Positions 1 to 10,300 of a DNA stretch of 64,000 bases are shown here, one piece after another (position 1 is the first letter of the stretch; every line of letters starts with the position of its first letter). Location of the stretch: positions 1 to 64,000 of the forward strand of contig PAPN01000010.1 of NCBI GenBank assembly GCA_002708925.1. Reading direction: 5' to 3'. The DNA is from Paracoccaceae bacterium (GTDB lineage: Bacteria; Pseudomonadota; Alphaproteobacteria; Rhodobacterales; Rhodobacteraceae). Position numbers and translations under genes: made by a program. Under the pieces are notes generated by a model, which ran no database searches, was not told the origin of the DNA, and worked only from the letters and a program-made list of their open reading frames with translations.

Positions 1-1616
1 TGCATATAGACGTTCTTGAACGCCTCAAAGCTGATATCCTCGGGGCAGTTGATCGTCTTGGAGATCGAGCTGTCCACCCATTTCTGCGCCGCCGCCTGCA
101 TTTTCACATGCGCCTGCGGATCCAGAGTTTGCGCGTTGACGAAATAGCTGGGCAGCGGGGTGTCGCCGAATTTATCGCGCCACATCTGAACGGCGTAATC
201 CACCACTTCCTCTTCGGTGCGCGAGCCGTCCTTTTGCAGAACCTTGCGATTATAGGCATAGGCAAAGACCGGCTCGATCCCCGAGCTGACATTGCCCGCA
301 TAAAGGCTGATCGTCCCCGTCGGCGCGATCGAGGTCAGCAGCGCGTTGCGGATACCGTGTTCACGGATCGCATCGCGCACGTCGTCATCCATCTGCATCA
401 TGTTGCCCGAGGCCAGGAATTTTTCCGCGTCAAACAGCGGGAACGCGCCCTTTTCCTTGGCCAGATCGACCGAGGCCAGATAGGACGCCCGCGCGATCTG
501 TTTCAGCCATTCCTCGGCCTGAGCGGCAGCAGCGTCGGTGCCGTATTCCAGCCCCACCATCAGCAGCGCATCCGCCAGCCCGGTCACACCCAGACCGATG
601 CGGCGCTTGGCCTGGGCCTCTTGGGCCTGGGCCTCCAGCGGGAACTGACTGGCATCCACCACGTTATCCATCATGCGGATGGCCGTGCGCACCAGATCGT
701 CCAGTTTGTTCAGGTCCAGGCCGGCGTCTGCCTCGAACGGGTTGGCCACCAGCCGCGCCAGATTGACCGAGCCCAGCAGACACGCGCCATAGGGCGGCAA
801 GGGCTGTTCGCCGCAGGGGTTCGTTGCGGCGATCTGCTCGACATAGTTCAGGTTATTGGCCTTGTTGATCCGGTCGATGAAGATCACGCCCGGCTCGGCG
901 AAGTCATAAGTGGACTTCATGATCTTGTTCCACAGATCCCGCGCTTGCAGCGTGTGATAGACTTTGCCGTCGTATTTCAGCTCCCACGGGCCATCGGCCT
1001 TGACGGCCTCCATGAAGGGATCGGTGACCAGAACCGACAGGTTGAACATGCGCAGGCGGGCGCTGTCGGATTTGGCGGTGATGAAGTTTTCGATGTCCGG
1101 GTGATCGCAGCGCATGGTGGCCATCATCGCGCCGCGGCGCGAACCTGCGGACATGATGGTGCGGCACATCGCATCCCACACATCCATGAACGACAGCGGC
1201 CCCGAGGCATCGGCGGCCACGCCCGCCACCGGCGCGCCCTTGGGGCGGATGGTGCTGAAATCATAGCCGATTCCGCCGCCCTGCTGCATGGTCAGCGCGG
1301 CCTCTTTCAGCATATCGAAGATGCCGCCCATGCTGTCGGGGATCGTGCCCATGACGAAACAGTTGAACAGCGTCACTTTGCGCCCGGTGCCCGCCCCTGC
1401 GGTGATCCGTCCGGCGGGCAGATATTTGAAGTCTTCCAGCGCGGTATAGAATTTCTCTTCCCAGATCTTGGGGTCTTGTTCCACCGCCGCCAAGGACCGC
1501 GCGATTCGCCGCCAAGTGTCCTCGACCGTGCGGTCGAGCGGGGTGCCGTCGGCCTCTTTCAGTCGGTACTTCATGTCCCAGATCTGTTCGGAAATCGGGG
1601 CGGCAAAACGGGTCAT
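1..1616 (-). CDS. nrdJ: Vitamin B12-dependent ribonucleotide reductase (3' end cut by window)
   Basis: Class II ribonucleotide reductase, which makes deoxyribonucleotides using adenosylcobalamin as radical source. About 538 N-terminal residues are visible and the frame runs off the left edge without a stop. Seen: LFNCFVMGTIPDSMGG near residues 83-98, containing one of the redox-active Cys; QQGGGIGYDFS; SAGSRRGAMMATMRCDHPDI; and the radical-site loop NPCGEQPLPPYGACLLGSVN. The start ATG at 1616 gives MTRFAAPISEQIW, with a weak AGGA a few bases upstream. The 190-bp upstream region carries two NrdR-like boxes. The family normally exceeds 700 residues (up to about 1200 in alphaproteobacteria), so the missing part is due only to the window edge. 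The identification is firm. Confidence 0.95.
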   Translation of the reverse strand, partial: MTRFAAPISEQIWDMKYRLKEADGTPLDRTVEDTWRRIARSLAAVEQDPKIWEEKFYTALEDFKYLPAGRITAGAGTGRKVTLFNCFVMGTIPDSMGGIFDMLKEAALTMQQGGGIGYDFSTIRPKGAPVAGVAADASGPLSFMDVWDAMCRTIMSAGSRRGAMMATMRCDHPDIENFITAKSDSARLRMFNLSVLVTDPFMEAVKADGPWELKYDGKVYHTLQARDLWNKIMKSTYDFAEPGVIFIDRINKANNLNYVEQIAATNPCGEQPLPPYGACLLGSVNLARLVANPFEADAGLDLNKLDDLVRTAIRMMDNVVDASQFPLEAQAQEAQAKRRIGLGVTGLADALLMVGLEYGTDAAAAQAEEWLKQIARASYLASVDLAKEKGAFPLFDAEKFLASGNMMQMDDDVRDAIREHGIRNALLTSIAPTGTISLYAGNVSSGIEPVFAYAYNRKVLQKDGSRTEEEVVDYAVQMWRDKFGDTPLPSYFVNAQTLDPQAHVKMQAAAQKWVDSSISKTINCPEDISFEAFKNVYM

Positions 1617-1754
1617 GGGCAGGATCCTGTGCAGTCGTGTCAATAGTGTAGCATCCGAAGGGCGCAGCAGATACACCCTTCCGAGGCCGCCTTCCCTATG
1701 GCTTGATCCGGCGCGGGTCAACGCTAAATCGGAGGAAAGCCAAACTTATCGCAA

Positions 1755-1802
1755 ACACTGCATTTGGTGTTTGACCTGCGCAACATACACCATCTATAGA
1801 GT
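1755..1802. promoter_or_regulatory. Tandem NrdR-like operator boxes upstream of nrdJ
   Basis: Two 16-bp sites, ACACTGCATTTGGTGT at 1755-1770 and ACACCATCTATAGAGT at 1787-1802, resemble the NrdR box (ACACWATATATWGTGT; about 12 and 13 of 16 positions agree). Their starts are 32 bp apart, i.e. three helical turns, which is the spacing known for paired NrdR boxes. They lie 139-186 bp upstream of nrdJ and directly before the DUF1489 gene. NrdR repression of nrd genes is established; its action at this site is inferred. Confidence 0.7.
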
Positions 1803-1808
1803 TTTGTC

Positions 1809-2228
1809 ATGAACCTCATCAAACTCAGCGTCGGCACGCAAAGCGTGGAAACCCTGATGGCCTGGCAGCAGCTGCCGCAGGCACAGGGGCCGGACGGGCT
1901 GCCGCGTCATGTCACCCGGATGTGGCCCAAACGCGAGGCCGAGATTCTGGACGGGGGCTCGATCTACTGGGTGATCAAGGGGGTCATCCAGTGCCGTCAA
2001 CGCATTCTTAGGCTGGATGAGATACAGGGCCAGGACGGCATCCGCCGCTGCGCCATCGTGCTGGAACCGGAACTGCACCGCACCGCGCAGGCGCTGCGCC
2101 GCCCCTTTCAGGGCTGGCGCTATCTGAAACCCGAGGACAGCCCCGCCGACCTGCCCAAGGGCCGCCCCGCCGAAGAGCCCCTGCCCGCCGAGCTGTCCGC
2201 CGCGCTGGCCGAAATCGGTGTGATCTAG
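1809..2228 (+). CDS. DUF1489 family protein
   Basis: A 139-residue cytoplasmic protein without a signal peptide or membrane segment. The N-terminus [20 protein letters not shown] and the [11 protein letters not shown] and GSIYWVIKG segments are typical of DUF1489, a small family conserved in alphaproteobacteria with no established function. It is divergent from nrdJ, and the second NrdR-like box ends six bases before its ATG, so its promoter must overlap or lie inside the operator region. No strong ribosome-binding site is visible (only AGAG). A role in nucleotide metabolism would be guilt by association only. Confidence 0.85.
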   Translation: MNLIKLSVGTQSVETLMAWQQLPQAQGPDGLPRHVTRMWPKREAEILDGGSIYWVIKGVIQCRQRILRLDEIQGQDGIRRCAIVLEPELHRTAQALRRPFQGWRYLKPEDSPADLPKGRPAEEPLPAELSAALAEIGVI

Positions 2229-2329
2229 GCGCTTTAATCCATACGAATGCCTCTGGTGGCCAAGCTGCTTCTTGCCCCTTAGGGCTGCATCCGCTAGACG
2301 CGGGCGCGAGTTTATCGGCAAGGACCCGG

Positions 2330-3808
2330 ATGATGGCCAAGCAGAAGAAAGCCCCCCGCCCCAAGGCAGAAACGCCCAAGGGCTTCCGCGACTATTTCGG
2401 CGCCGAGGTGACCGAGCGCGCCCATATGCTGCAAAAGATCGCCGGGGTTTACCATCATTACGGCTTTGAAGCGCTGGAAAGCAGCGCCGTGGAAACCGTC
2501 GAGGCGCTGGGGAAATTCCTGCCCGACGTGGACCGCCCGAACGAGGGCGTCTTTGCCTGGCAAGAGGCCGATGACGAAAAATGGCTGGCGCTGCGCTATG
2601 ATCTGACAGCGCCCCTGGCCCGCGTTTACGCTCAGCACCGCAACGATCTGCCCACCCCCTATCGCCGCTATGCCATGGGGCCCGTGTGGCGCAACGAAAA
2701 GCCCGGACCGGGCCGCTATCGCCAGTTTTACCAGTGCGATGCGGACACCGTGGGCGCGGCCAGCGTGGCAGCGGATGCCGAGATCTGCTCGATGCTGTCG
2801 GACACGCTGGAAACCGTCGGCATTCCGCGCGGCGACTACATCGTGCGTGTCAATAACCGTAAGGTTCTGAATGGCGTTCTGGAGGCGATGGGCCTGGGCG
2901 AGGCCGCCGATCACGATGCCGTTCTGCGCACCATCGACAAGTTCGACAAGGTGGGCGAGGCCGGCGTGCGCGAGCTGCTGACCAAGGGGCGTCTGGATGC
3001 CTCGGGGGCGTTCATCGACGGGGTTGGCCTGTCTGATGATCAGGCCGAGCCGGTGATTGCCTTCCTGACCTCCAAGGCCGCCGATGCGGCCGGAACGCTG
3101 GCCAATCTGCGCGCTGCCGTAGGGGGCTCGCAGATCGGGCAAAAGGGCATCGAAGAGCTGGAAACCATCGCCGAGCTGGTGCAGGCGCAGGGCTATGGCG
3201 CGGACCGGATCGACATCGACCCCAGCGTCGTGCGCGGCCTGGGCTATTATACCGGCCCGGTTTACGAGGCCGAACTGACCTTTGAAATCTTCGACGAAAA
3301 GGGCCGCAAACGCCAATTCGGCAGCGTGTCCGGCGGGGGGCGCTACGACGATCTGGTCAAGCGGTTCACCGGACAGGAAGTGCCCGCCACGGGTGTGTCC
3401 ATCGGCGTGGATCGCCTGCTGGCCGCGCTGCGTGAAAAGGGCCGCATCCAAAGCCAGGCCACCGGCCCTGTCATCATCACCGTGATGGATCGTGACCGCA
3501 TGGCCGATTATCAAACCATGGTGGCCGAGCTGCGCAACGCCGGCATCCGCGCCGAGGTGTACCTGGGCAATCCGAAAAACTTCGGCAATCAGCTGAAATA
3601 CGCGGACAAGCGCAACAGCCCCGTCGCCGTCATCGAAGGCGGCGATGAAAAGGCCAATGGCGTGGTGCAGATCAAAGACCTGATCCTGGGCGCGAAAATT
3701 GCCGAAAACGCCACGCTGGAAGAATGGAAAGAGCGCCCCAGCCAATACGAAGTGCCGCGTGATCAGCTGATCGCCAAGGTGCGCGAAATTCTGGAAGGGC
3801 AGGATTGA
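2330..3808 (+). CDS. hisS: Histidine--tRNA ligase
   Basis: Class II aminoacyl-tRNA synthetase charging tRNA-His. Seen: KGFRDYFG at the N-terminus (motif 1 region); motif 2 [20 protein letters not shown] around residues 115-134; the histidine-specific [14 protein letters not shown] near residue 304; [10 protein letters not shown]; and motif 3 [15 protein letters not shown]-terminal anticodon-binding domain follows from about residue 380. At 492 residues it is of the longer alphaproteobacterial type. Two adjacent ATG codons (2330 and 2333) follow AAGGA; the first is used here. The stop overlaps the hisZ start by one base (TGATG), indicating translational coupling. Confidence 0.97.
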   Translation: MMAKQKKAPRPKAETPKGFRDYFGAEVTERAHMLQKIAGVYHHYGFEALESSAVETVEALGKFLPDVDRPNEGVFAWQEADDEKWLALRYDLTAPLARVYAQHRNDLPTPYRRYAMGPVWRNEKPGPGRYRQFYQCDADTVGAASVAADAEICSMLSDTLETVGIPRGDYIVRVNNRKVLNGVLEAMGLGEAADHDAVLRTIDKFDKVGEAGVRELLTKGRLDASGAFIDGVGLSDDQAEPVIAFLTSKAADAAGTLANLRAAVGGSQIGQKGIEELETIAELVQAQGYGADRIDIDPSVVRGLGYYTGPVYEAELTFEIFDEKGRKRQFGSVSGGGRYDDLVKRFTGQEVPATGVSIGVDRLLAALREKGRIQSQATGPVIITVMDRDRMADYQTMVAELRNAGIRAEVYLGNPKNFGNQLKYADKRNSPVAVIEGGDEKANGVVQIKDLILGAKIAENATLEEWKERPSQYEVPRDQLIAKVREILEGQD

Positions 3809-4890
3809 TGGACCGCGCAACCATCCGCGCGCGGGCCGCTCAGCTGCGCGCCGGGTTCGAAGCCGAAGGCGCTCAGCCCGTTGAAACCGCGATCCTGCAA
3901 CCGGCGGGTACGCTGCTGGATCTTTATGGCGAGGACATCCGCGCGCGGGCATATGTGACCTCGGACGCGCTGCGCGGCGAGCAGATGCTGCGCCCCGATT
4001 TCACCGTGCCCGTGGTGCAGATGCACATGGAATACGGCGCCGAACCCGCCCGCTACACCTATGCCGGTGAGGTCTTTCGCCGCCAAGAGGACGACGCCGC
4101 CCGCGCCAACGAATACACTCAGGTCGGCTATGAGGTGTTCGAACGCAACAATCCCGTCGATGCCGACGCCGAGGTGTTCTGCCTGATCAAATCCGCGCTT
4201 GGCAGCACGCCCCTGCGGGCCGCCACAGGGGACATCGGCATTCTGATGGCCGCCGTCGAGGGGCTGGACACATCCGCCGCGCGCAAGGCCGCGCTGCGCC
4301 GTCACATCTGGCATCCGCGCCGGTTCCGAGCGCTGATCGACCGCTATGCCGGGCGCGCCCCCGTGCCTGCCGCGCGCGCCGCGCTGCTGGCGGCTGACGA
4401 TCCCTTTGCCAATGGTGCCCCCCAGATCGGGCTGCGCAGCCGCTCTGAGGTTGAGGCCCGCATTGCCACCCTGCGCGCCGATGCGGCCACGCCTCCGATC
4501 TCGGAACGCGAGGTTTCGCTGCTGGACGCGATCCTGTCGGTCCGCGAAAGCCTGCCCAACGCGCTGGAACATCTGCGCGACATCGCCGTGGACCTGCCCG
4601 CAATCGAGGCCGCCGTGGAACGTCTGGCCGCCCGGATGAAGGCGCTGGACAAGCGCGGCATTGACATTGAAACCCTGGATTTCGAGGCCAGCTACGGCCG
4701 GACCTCGATGGAATATTACGACGGGTTCGTCTTTGGATTCTACGCCGAGGCCCGCGCGGATCTGCCCGCAGTCGCCACTGGCGGGCGCTATGATGCGCTG
4801 ACCCGCGTTCTGGGCCAGGGCGCGGAAATTCCAGCCGTGGGCGGCGTCATCCGCCCCGGACTGCTGATCGACCTGGAGGCGGGCAAATGA
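3808..4890 (+). CDS. hisZ: ATP phosphoribosyltransferase regulatory subunit
   Basis: HisRS-like paralogue that forms a complex with short HisG to catalyse and regulate the first step of histidine biosynthesis. Seen: LRPDFTVPVVQMHME and AGEVFRRQ, related to HisRS motif 2; SYGRTSMEYYDGFVFGFYA; and GGRYDALTRVLG near the C-terminus. There is no anticodon-binding domain, and the 360-residue length is right for HisZ. A TTG lies one codon upstream, but the ATG at 3808, overlapping the hisS stop, is the natural start. The stop overlaps hisG by four bases (ATGA). Confidence 0.95.
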   Translation: MDRATIRARAAQLRAGFEAEGAQPVETAILQPAGTLLDLYGEDIRARAYVTSDALRGEQMLRPDFTVPVVQMHMEYGAEPARYTYAGEVFRRQEDDAARANEYTQVGYEVFERNNPVDADAEVFCLIKSALGSTPLRAATGDIGILMAAVEGLDTSAARKAALRRHIWHPRRFRALIDRYAGRAPVPAARAALLAADDPFANGAPQIGLRSRSEVEARIATLRADAATPPISEREVSLLDAILSVRESLPNALEHLRDIAVDLPAIEAAVERLAARMKALDKRGIDIETLDFEASYGRTSMEYYDGFVFGFYAEARADLPAVATGGRYDALTRVLGQGAEIPAVGGVIRPGLLIDLEAGK

Positions 4891-5582
4891 GCGTAAAGCT
4901 GGGTGTGCCCTCAAAGGGGCGCTTGATGGAAAAGACCTTTGAATGGTTCGGCGAGCGCGGCATCACCTTGTCGCGCACCGGCTCGGATCGCGAATATGCG
5001 GGCGCTGTTGCCGGGGTGGACGGGATCGAGCTGGTGCTGCTGTCCGCCGGGGAAATCCCGCGCGAGCTGGCCGCGGGCCGCATTCATCTGGGGGTGACCG
5101 GCACCGATCTGGTGCGCGAAAAACTGGGCCAGTGGGATCAGCAGGTGCAGGAACTGGCCGAGCTGGGCTTCGGCCATGCCGATCTGATCATCGCGGTGCC
5201 CAATTGCTGGGTCGATGTGGACACGCTGGACGATCTGGACGCGGCGGCGGCGGCATTTCGCGCCGCGCATGGGTTCCGCCTGCGCATCGCCACCAAATAC
5301 CACCGTCTGGTGCGCGAATTCCTGCGCGACAATGGCGTGGCCGATTATCAGCTGGTCGATAGCCAGGGCGCAACCGAAGGCACAGTAAAGAACGAAACCG
5401 CCGAGGCCGTGGCCGATATTACCTCGACCGGGGACACGCTGCGCGCCAACCACCTGAAAATCCTGTCCGACGGGCTGATGCTGAAATCACAGGCCACGCT
5501 GTTCCGATCCCGCAAGGCACCGCTGAACACCGCAGAACGCGCCGCGTTGCAGGCGCTGTGCGCAACGCTCAGGGTGGATTAG
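4887..5582 (+). CDS. hisG: ATP phosphoribosyltransferase, short form
   Basis: Catalyses condensation of ATP with PRPP, the committed step of histidine synthesis. Its 231 residues lack the C-terminal regulatory ACT-like domain of long HisG, which fits the presence of hisZ immediately upstream. Seen: LGVPSKGRLME at the N-terminus; AGRIHLGVTGTDLVRE; the PRPP-binding segment DSQGATEGTVKNETAEAVADI near residues 158-178; and a SDGLMLKSQATLF tail. It is the last gene of the hisS-hisZ-hisG operon and is followed by a GC-rich hairpin. Confidence 0.96.
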   Translation: MSVKLGVPSKGRLMEKTFEWFGERGITLSRTGSDREYAGAVAGVDGIELVLLSAGEIPRELAAGRIHLGVTGTDLVREKLGQWDQQVQELAELGFGHADLIIAVPNCWVDVDTLDDLDAAAAAFRAAHGFRLRIATKYHRLVREFLRDNGVADYQLVDSQGATEGTVKNETAEAVADITSTGDTLRANHLKILSDGLMLKSQATLFRSRKAPLNTAERAALQALCATLRVD

Positions 5583-5591
5583 GCGGCGCAA

Positions 5592-5610
5592 CCGGGCGGC
5601 CCCCGCCCGG
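5592..5610 (+). terminator. GC-rich hairpin after hisG
   Basis: CCGGGCGG (5592-5599) and CCGCCCGG (5603-5610) form a perfect 8-bp stem with a 3-base loop, ten bases after the hisG stop. No T-run follows, so it may only be a 3'-stabilising hairpin or a Rho-aided terminator. Confidence 0.5.
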
Positions 5611-5632
5611 AGCAGACAGGTATGACGATTGG

Positions 5633-5668
5633 ACAGGCCCAGACAGACAGGCCCAGACAGACAGGCCG
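5633..5668. repeat. Short 14-bp tandem repeat
   Basis: The unit ACAGGCCCAGACAG occurs twice head to tail (5633-5646 and 5647-5660), followed by a partial third copy (ACAGGCCG). It lies in the gap between hisG and the 3' end of the crotonase gene. Probably a slippage repeat; no function is visible. Confidence 0.8.
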
Positions 5669-5688
5669 GGACCGGACGGGCCGGACCG

Positions 5689-6489
5689 TCAAATCTGATC
5701 GAAGGCCCCGCCCCGCCCCAGCCCGGCGGCGAAACGCGCGGCTCCGGCCTGGCCCTCGGTGGTAAAGCTCTGCAAAGAGCGCCATTCACGGCGCAAAGCA
5801 GCCCCCAGTTGCCCCCCCGAGGGACGCGCGGACAGGTGATCGGCGCGCAGACAGGCCTGCGGGAAACGGATGATGCTATCGGCCAGATCCAGAGCCGTAT
5901 CCAAAGCGCCCCCACGCGGCGCGACACGATCCACCAGCCCCATTTCGGCGGCCTCGGTGGTGCCGACGGCGCGGCCCGTCAAGATCATGTCATTGGCCCG
6001 CCCCTGCCCGACAATGCGGGGCAGACGCACGGTGCCTCCGTCGATCAGCGGCACCCCCCAGCGGCGGCAATAGACGCCAAAGGTGGCGTCCTCGGCGGCG
6101 ACGCGCATATCGCACCAGGCGGCCAGCTCCAGCCCTCCGGCCACGGCATAGCCCTCGATTGCGGCGATCACCGGCTTTCTGAGTGACAGCCGCGTGGGCC
6201 CCATCGGCCCCGGCATCGGCTGCGCCACGGCATCCCAATCCTGAGGAATGTCCAGCTGCGCCATCCACCGGGCCCCGGCGCCATTGGCAGCGGCCTTCAG
6301 GTCGAACCCCGAACAGAACGTACCGCCCGCCCCCGTCAGGATCGCCAGATCGAACGCCTCGTCCGCTTCGAACTCCTGAAAGGCCGCATAGAGTGCTTGG
6401 GCCGTCTGCGGATCCACCGCATTGCGCGCTGACACACGGTCGATCGTGATCACACGCAGACGGCCTTCGTCGCGTATTTGAATGCTCAT
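5689..6489 (-). CDS. Enoyl-CoA hydratase/isomerase (crotonase) family protein
   Basis: A 266-residue crotonase-fold protein likely acting on an acyl-CoA thioester. Seen: SARNAVDPQTAQAL; the first oxyanion-hole segment GGTFCSGFDLKAAA near residues 56-69; the second, AIEGYAVAGGLELAAWCDMRV near 107-127; and FGVYCRRWGVPLIDGG. The frame is open upstream, but the ATG at 6489 has a good GGAGGAG site and begins MSIQIRDEGRLRV. It is monocistronic and divergent from slyX. The substrate cannot be deduced: the family includes hydratases, isomerases, hydrolases and dehalogenases. Confidence 0.88.
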   Translation of the reverse strand: MSIQIRDEGRLRVITIDRVSARNAVDPQTAQALYAAFQEFEADEAFDLAILTGAGGTFCSGFDLKAAANGAGARWMAQLDIPQDWDAVAQPMPGPMGPTRLSLRKPVIAAIEGYAVAGGLELAAWCDMRVAAEDATFGVYCRRWGVPLIDGGTVRLPRIVGQGRANDMILTGRAVGTTEAAEMGLVDRVAPRGGALDTALDLADSIIRFPQACLRADHLSARPSGGQLGAALRREWRSLQSFTTEGQAGAARFAAGLGRGGAFDQI

Positions 6490-6610
6490 TGATGTCTCCT
6501 CCCGCTGGACAGAGTGCAACAGGAATGCAAAGCGAACAAGACAGAGGGTATTTCGCGTGTCCGGGCAGCGTGCTAAGAGACGGGATTGACCCTCAAACGC
6601 CAAGGCCACC

Positions 6611-6805
6611 ATGACCGAGATCGAAGAAAAACTGGCCCATCTGATGCGCAACGTAGACGAGCTGTCAGACGTTGTGGCCCGCCAGCAAGACAAGATCGAC
6701 CGGCTGGAACGCCGCGTTCAGATGTTGATGGAGCGCGCCGCGCAGCAGGAAAGCGATCAGGGCAGCTATATCTATACCGGCCCCGAAAAACCGCCGCATT
6801 ACTGA
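6611..6805 (+). CDS. slyX: SlyX family protein
   Basis: A 64-residue, highly charged protein. A heptad-rich helix (DELSDVVARQQDKIDRLERR) predicts a coiled coil over residues 5-45, followed by a short tail ending YTGPEKPPHY, which is the conserved SlyX C-terminus. SlyX is widespread in proteobacteria and its biochemical role is unknown. AAGG lies a few bases before the ATG. It is convergent with the GNAT gene, whose stop lies four bases downstream. Confidence 0.88.
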   Translation: MTEIEEKLAHLMRNVDELSDVVARQQDKIDRLERRVQMLMERAAQQESDQGSYIYTGPEKPPHY

Positions 6806-6809
6806 CGGG

Positions 6810-7316
6810 TCAGTCCGCCCACAATTCGGGCTGCATCCAGACCGGGGGCAGTTTCAGCCGGCCCTCCAAGTCCGCGCCCGGCCGCAGCGCCACCGATTGC
6901 CAGGCCGGTGCCCAATCGGCTGGCATGGGGTATGGCGGCGTCACCTGCGTCTCGGGCGCAAAGCCGAAACGGCCGTAATACCCCGGATCGCCCAGAACCA
7001 GCGCCAGCGCGGCCCCGTCCTGTTTCGAGCGCGCCAGCCCCGCCGTCACCAGCGCCGCGCCCAGCCCCATTTTCTGCCGATCCGGATGCACCGCCAAAGG
7101 CCCCAGCAACGCCACGCGATGCCCACCCACCTGGCCCGGCGTAAAGGCCACATGCCCCAGCAGAGCGTCCCCCTCCTGCGCCGCCAGATGCAGCACCTCG
7201 GGCAAGGCCGCCAGTTCCCGCACCACGGGGCGCAATTCTTCGTCCGGAAAGGCCGCCGGGTAAATTTCAAGCACCTCGGCCAGCCGGGAGCGATCCAATT
7301 CCACGATCCGGGTCAT
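6810..7316 (-). CDS. GNAT family N-acetyltransferase
   Basis: A 168-residue GNAT-fold enzyme resembling the YhbS group. It should transfer an acetyl group from acetyl-CoA to a small amine or protein. Seen: beta-4/acetyl-CoA segment ALLGPLAVHPDRQKMGLGAAL around residues 68-88, with the pyrophosphate loop DRQKMGLGAAL; and GDPGYYGRFGF near residue 108, typical of the YhbS type. Its ATG overlaps the dnaE stop by one base (TAATG), so it is translated after dnaE on the same message. The substrate is unknown. Confidence 0.88.
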   Translation of the reverse strand: MTRIVELDRSRLAEVLEIYPAAFPDEELRPVVRELAALPEVLHLAAQEGDALLGHVAFTPGQVGGHRVALLGPLAVHPDRQKMGLGAALVTAGLARSKQDGAALALVLGDPGYYGRFGFAPETQVTPPYPMPADWAPAWQSVALRPGADLEGRLKLPPVWMQPELWAD

Positions 7317-10300
7317 TACACCTCCTCGACGTCCAGCACGCCGTTCAGCCCCTTGATCGCCCCCTTGATCTGCGGGTTCACCGGGTATTGTTCCTGCGTG
7401 TCGATCTCAACTTCGCCCGGAAGATCCGGGTGAATCAGACGGAAAGAAACCGGGCCGCGCCCCGCGCCTCGCGCGGCCTCGCGGGCGCCGGCCAGAATAT
7501 TGGCCACGTTCTGCACGACCGCGACATCATCAATCAAAATCTCCAGCCCCGAACTACCCGCATCCGCAATCACCGAATCCATCGCGGCAACTGACCGGAT
7601 CGTGGGATCGAACTGGCCCTCGTTGAAACGCGCCTCAAGCGACATGACCACCTTATCCGTGTTTTCCAGCACGTTGCGCGCGGCGATCAGGTCTTCCTCT
7701 TTGCGGGCGAACATGGCGATCCCGGCCAATTGCCCGGTGCTGTCCGAAATGTTCATCCGGAAATAGCGGTTGCCCTTCAGGCTTTTCATCTCGCGGAACC
7801 CCGAGACCATCACCCCCACCGAGACAATCGCCGCCCCGCTGGCCTCGGCCTCGTCGCGGGCCTGAGCGATGGTTTTCACCTTCTTGCGGCGCAACGGGCC
7901 GGCATAGTCGTCCAGCGGGTGGCCGGTCAGGAAGAACCCGATGGCTTTTTGTTCCTCCATCAGCCGGTCGATCGGCGGCCAGTCATCAATCGAGCGAATG
8001 CGCGGTTCGGGCAGATCGTCCCCCGCCTCGCCGAACAGGGACACCTGATTGCTGGCCTTCTGTTCGTGGATCGCGGCCGAATAGCTCACCAGCGCGTCCA
8101 ATGCCTCGAACACGCGGCGGCGGTTCGGGTCCAGCTGATCGAAGCCCCCGGCGCGGGCCAGCATTTCCAGCGGGCGCTTGCCCACACGTTTCAGATCGAC
8201 CCGGCGAGCGAAATCGAAAAGCGTGGCAAAGGGTTTGTCCACCCCATCAACCTGCCGCCCGTCCGAGACCAGTTTCATCGCCTCAAGGCCTACGTTTTTC
8301 AACGCGCCCAGAGCATAGATCAGTTTTCCATCCACCACATCGAACGTGGGCAGGGATCGGTTCACACAAGGCGGGATGATCTCGATCTCCAGCCCGCGGC
8401 GCACCTCTTCGGCGTAGATCGACAGTTTATCGGTCAGGTGAATATCGCAATTCATCACCCCGGCCATGAATTCCGCCGGGTGGTTCGCCTTCAGCCAGCC
8501 GGTCTGATAGCTGACCACCGCATAGGCCGCCGCGTGCGATTTGTTGAAGCCGTAGTTTGCGAATTTCTCCAACAGGTCAAAGACTTCGCTGGCCTTTTTC
8601 GCGGGGACTCCGTTTTCGGCGGCGCCCTTTTCGAATTTGGGGCGTTCGGCGTCCATCGCCTCTTTGATCTTTTTACCCATGGCGCGGCGCAGCAGGTCCG
8701 CGCCCCCCAGCGAATAGCCCGCCATGACCTGAGCAATCTGCATCACCTGTTCCTGATAAACGATGATGCCCTGCGTTTCCTCAAGGATGTGATCGATCAG
8801 AGGGTGGACGGATTCGCGCTCCTTCAGCCCGTTTTTCACCTCGCAATAGGTGGGGATGTTTTCCATCGGGCCGGGGCGGTACAGGGCCACCAGGGCCACG
8901 ATGTCCTCGATACAGGTGGGTTTCATGCGCCGCAGCGCGTCCATCATGCCGCTGGATTCCACCTGGAACACAGCCACCGTTTTCGCGCTTGTATACAGCT
9001 TGTAGGTCGGCTCATCATCCAGCGGAATCGCGCCAATGTCATCCAGCGCGCCCTCGGGCGGGTCATAGAGCTCGGTCCCGTCGGGGCCGATATGCAGGTG
9101 GCGGCCGTTCTTCTTGATCAGATCCACCGCGTTCTGAATGACCGTCAGCGTTTTCAGACCCAGGAAGTCAAACTTGACCAGCCCGGCCTGCTCGACCCAT
9201 TTCATGTTGAACTGCGTGGCCGGCATGTCCGAGCGCGGATCCTGATACAGCGGCACCAGCCGGTCCAGCGGGCGGTCGCCGATCACCACCCCCGCCGCGT
9301 GGGTCGAAGCATTCCTGAGCAGCCCCTCGACCTGCTGACCATAGGTGAGCAGACGGTCGATGACCTCTTCATTGCGGGCCTCTTCGCGCAGGCGTTCCTC
9401 TTGCTTCAGGGCCTCGGCGATGCTGACGGGCTTCACGCCCTCCACCGGGATCAGCTTGGACAACCGATCCACCTGACCGTAAGGCATCTGTAACACGCGG
9501 CCGATGTCACGCACGGCGGCCTTGGACAAAAGCGCACCAAAGGTGATGATCTGCCCCACCTTATCGCGCCCGTATTTTTCCTGAACGTAGCGGATGGTTT
9601 CCTCGCGCCGGTCCATGCAGAAATCAATGTCGAAGTCCGGCATCGACACACGTTCCGGATTCAGAAACCGTTCGAACAGCAGGCTATAGCGCAGCGGGTC
9701 CAGATCGGTGATCGTCAGCGCATAGGCCACCAAAGAGCCCGCCCCCGAGCCCCGCCCCGGCCCCACCGGGATGCCGTTATCCTTGGACCATTGGATAAAG
9801 TCGGCCACGATCAGGAAATAACCGGGAAAGCCCATGCCCTCGATGATGTCCAGCTCGAAATCCAGCCGTTCCTGGTATTTTTCCACGGTATCCGCGTGGG
9901 GGATCACGGCCAGCCGGCGTTGTAGCCCTTCATTGGCCATGCGGCGCAGCTCGGACACCTCATCATCGGCGAATTTGGGCAAAATCGGATCGCGCCGATA
10001 GGCCATAAAGGCACAGCGCCGGGCGATTTCCACCGTGTTTTCAAGCGCCTCGGGCAGGTCCGCGAACAGCGTCACCATTTCCTGCTGGGTTTTGAAATAG
10101 TGCTGCGGGGTCAGGCGGCGGCGCGGCTCGACCTGATCGACATAGGCGCCCTCGGAAATACAGATCAGCGCGTCATGGGCCTCGTACATGTCTTCTTTGG
10201 GGAAATAGACATCATTGGTGGCCACCAGCGGCAGACCCAGATCATAGGCCATTTCGACAAAGCCGCGCTCGGTCAGGCGTTCGGGTTCGGGCAGGCCGTT

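Noticed and set aside
108-1646. 512-codon plus-strand open frame
   Set aside because: It is antisense to nrdJ, whose minus-strand translation shows NPCGEQPLPPYG and other conserved motifs; the His/Gln/Arg-rich product is a GC-rich shadow frame.
2312-3952. 546-codon minus-strand open frame
   Set aside because: Antisense to hisS/hisZ; no motif and no ribosome-binding site, typical of high-GC shadow frames.
5633-5668. Short tandem repeat as a possible CRISPR or iteron array
   Set aside because: Units are 14 bp with no spacers and only two and a half copies; no cas or replication gene is near. No CRISPR array was seen anywhere in the window.
7730-9493. 587-codon plus-strand open frame
   Set aside because: Antisense to dnaE, where the catalytic PDFDIDFCMD motif lies on the other strand.
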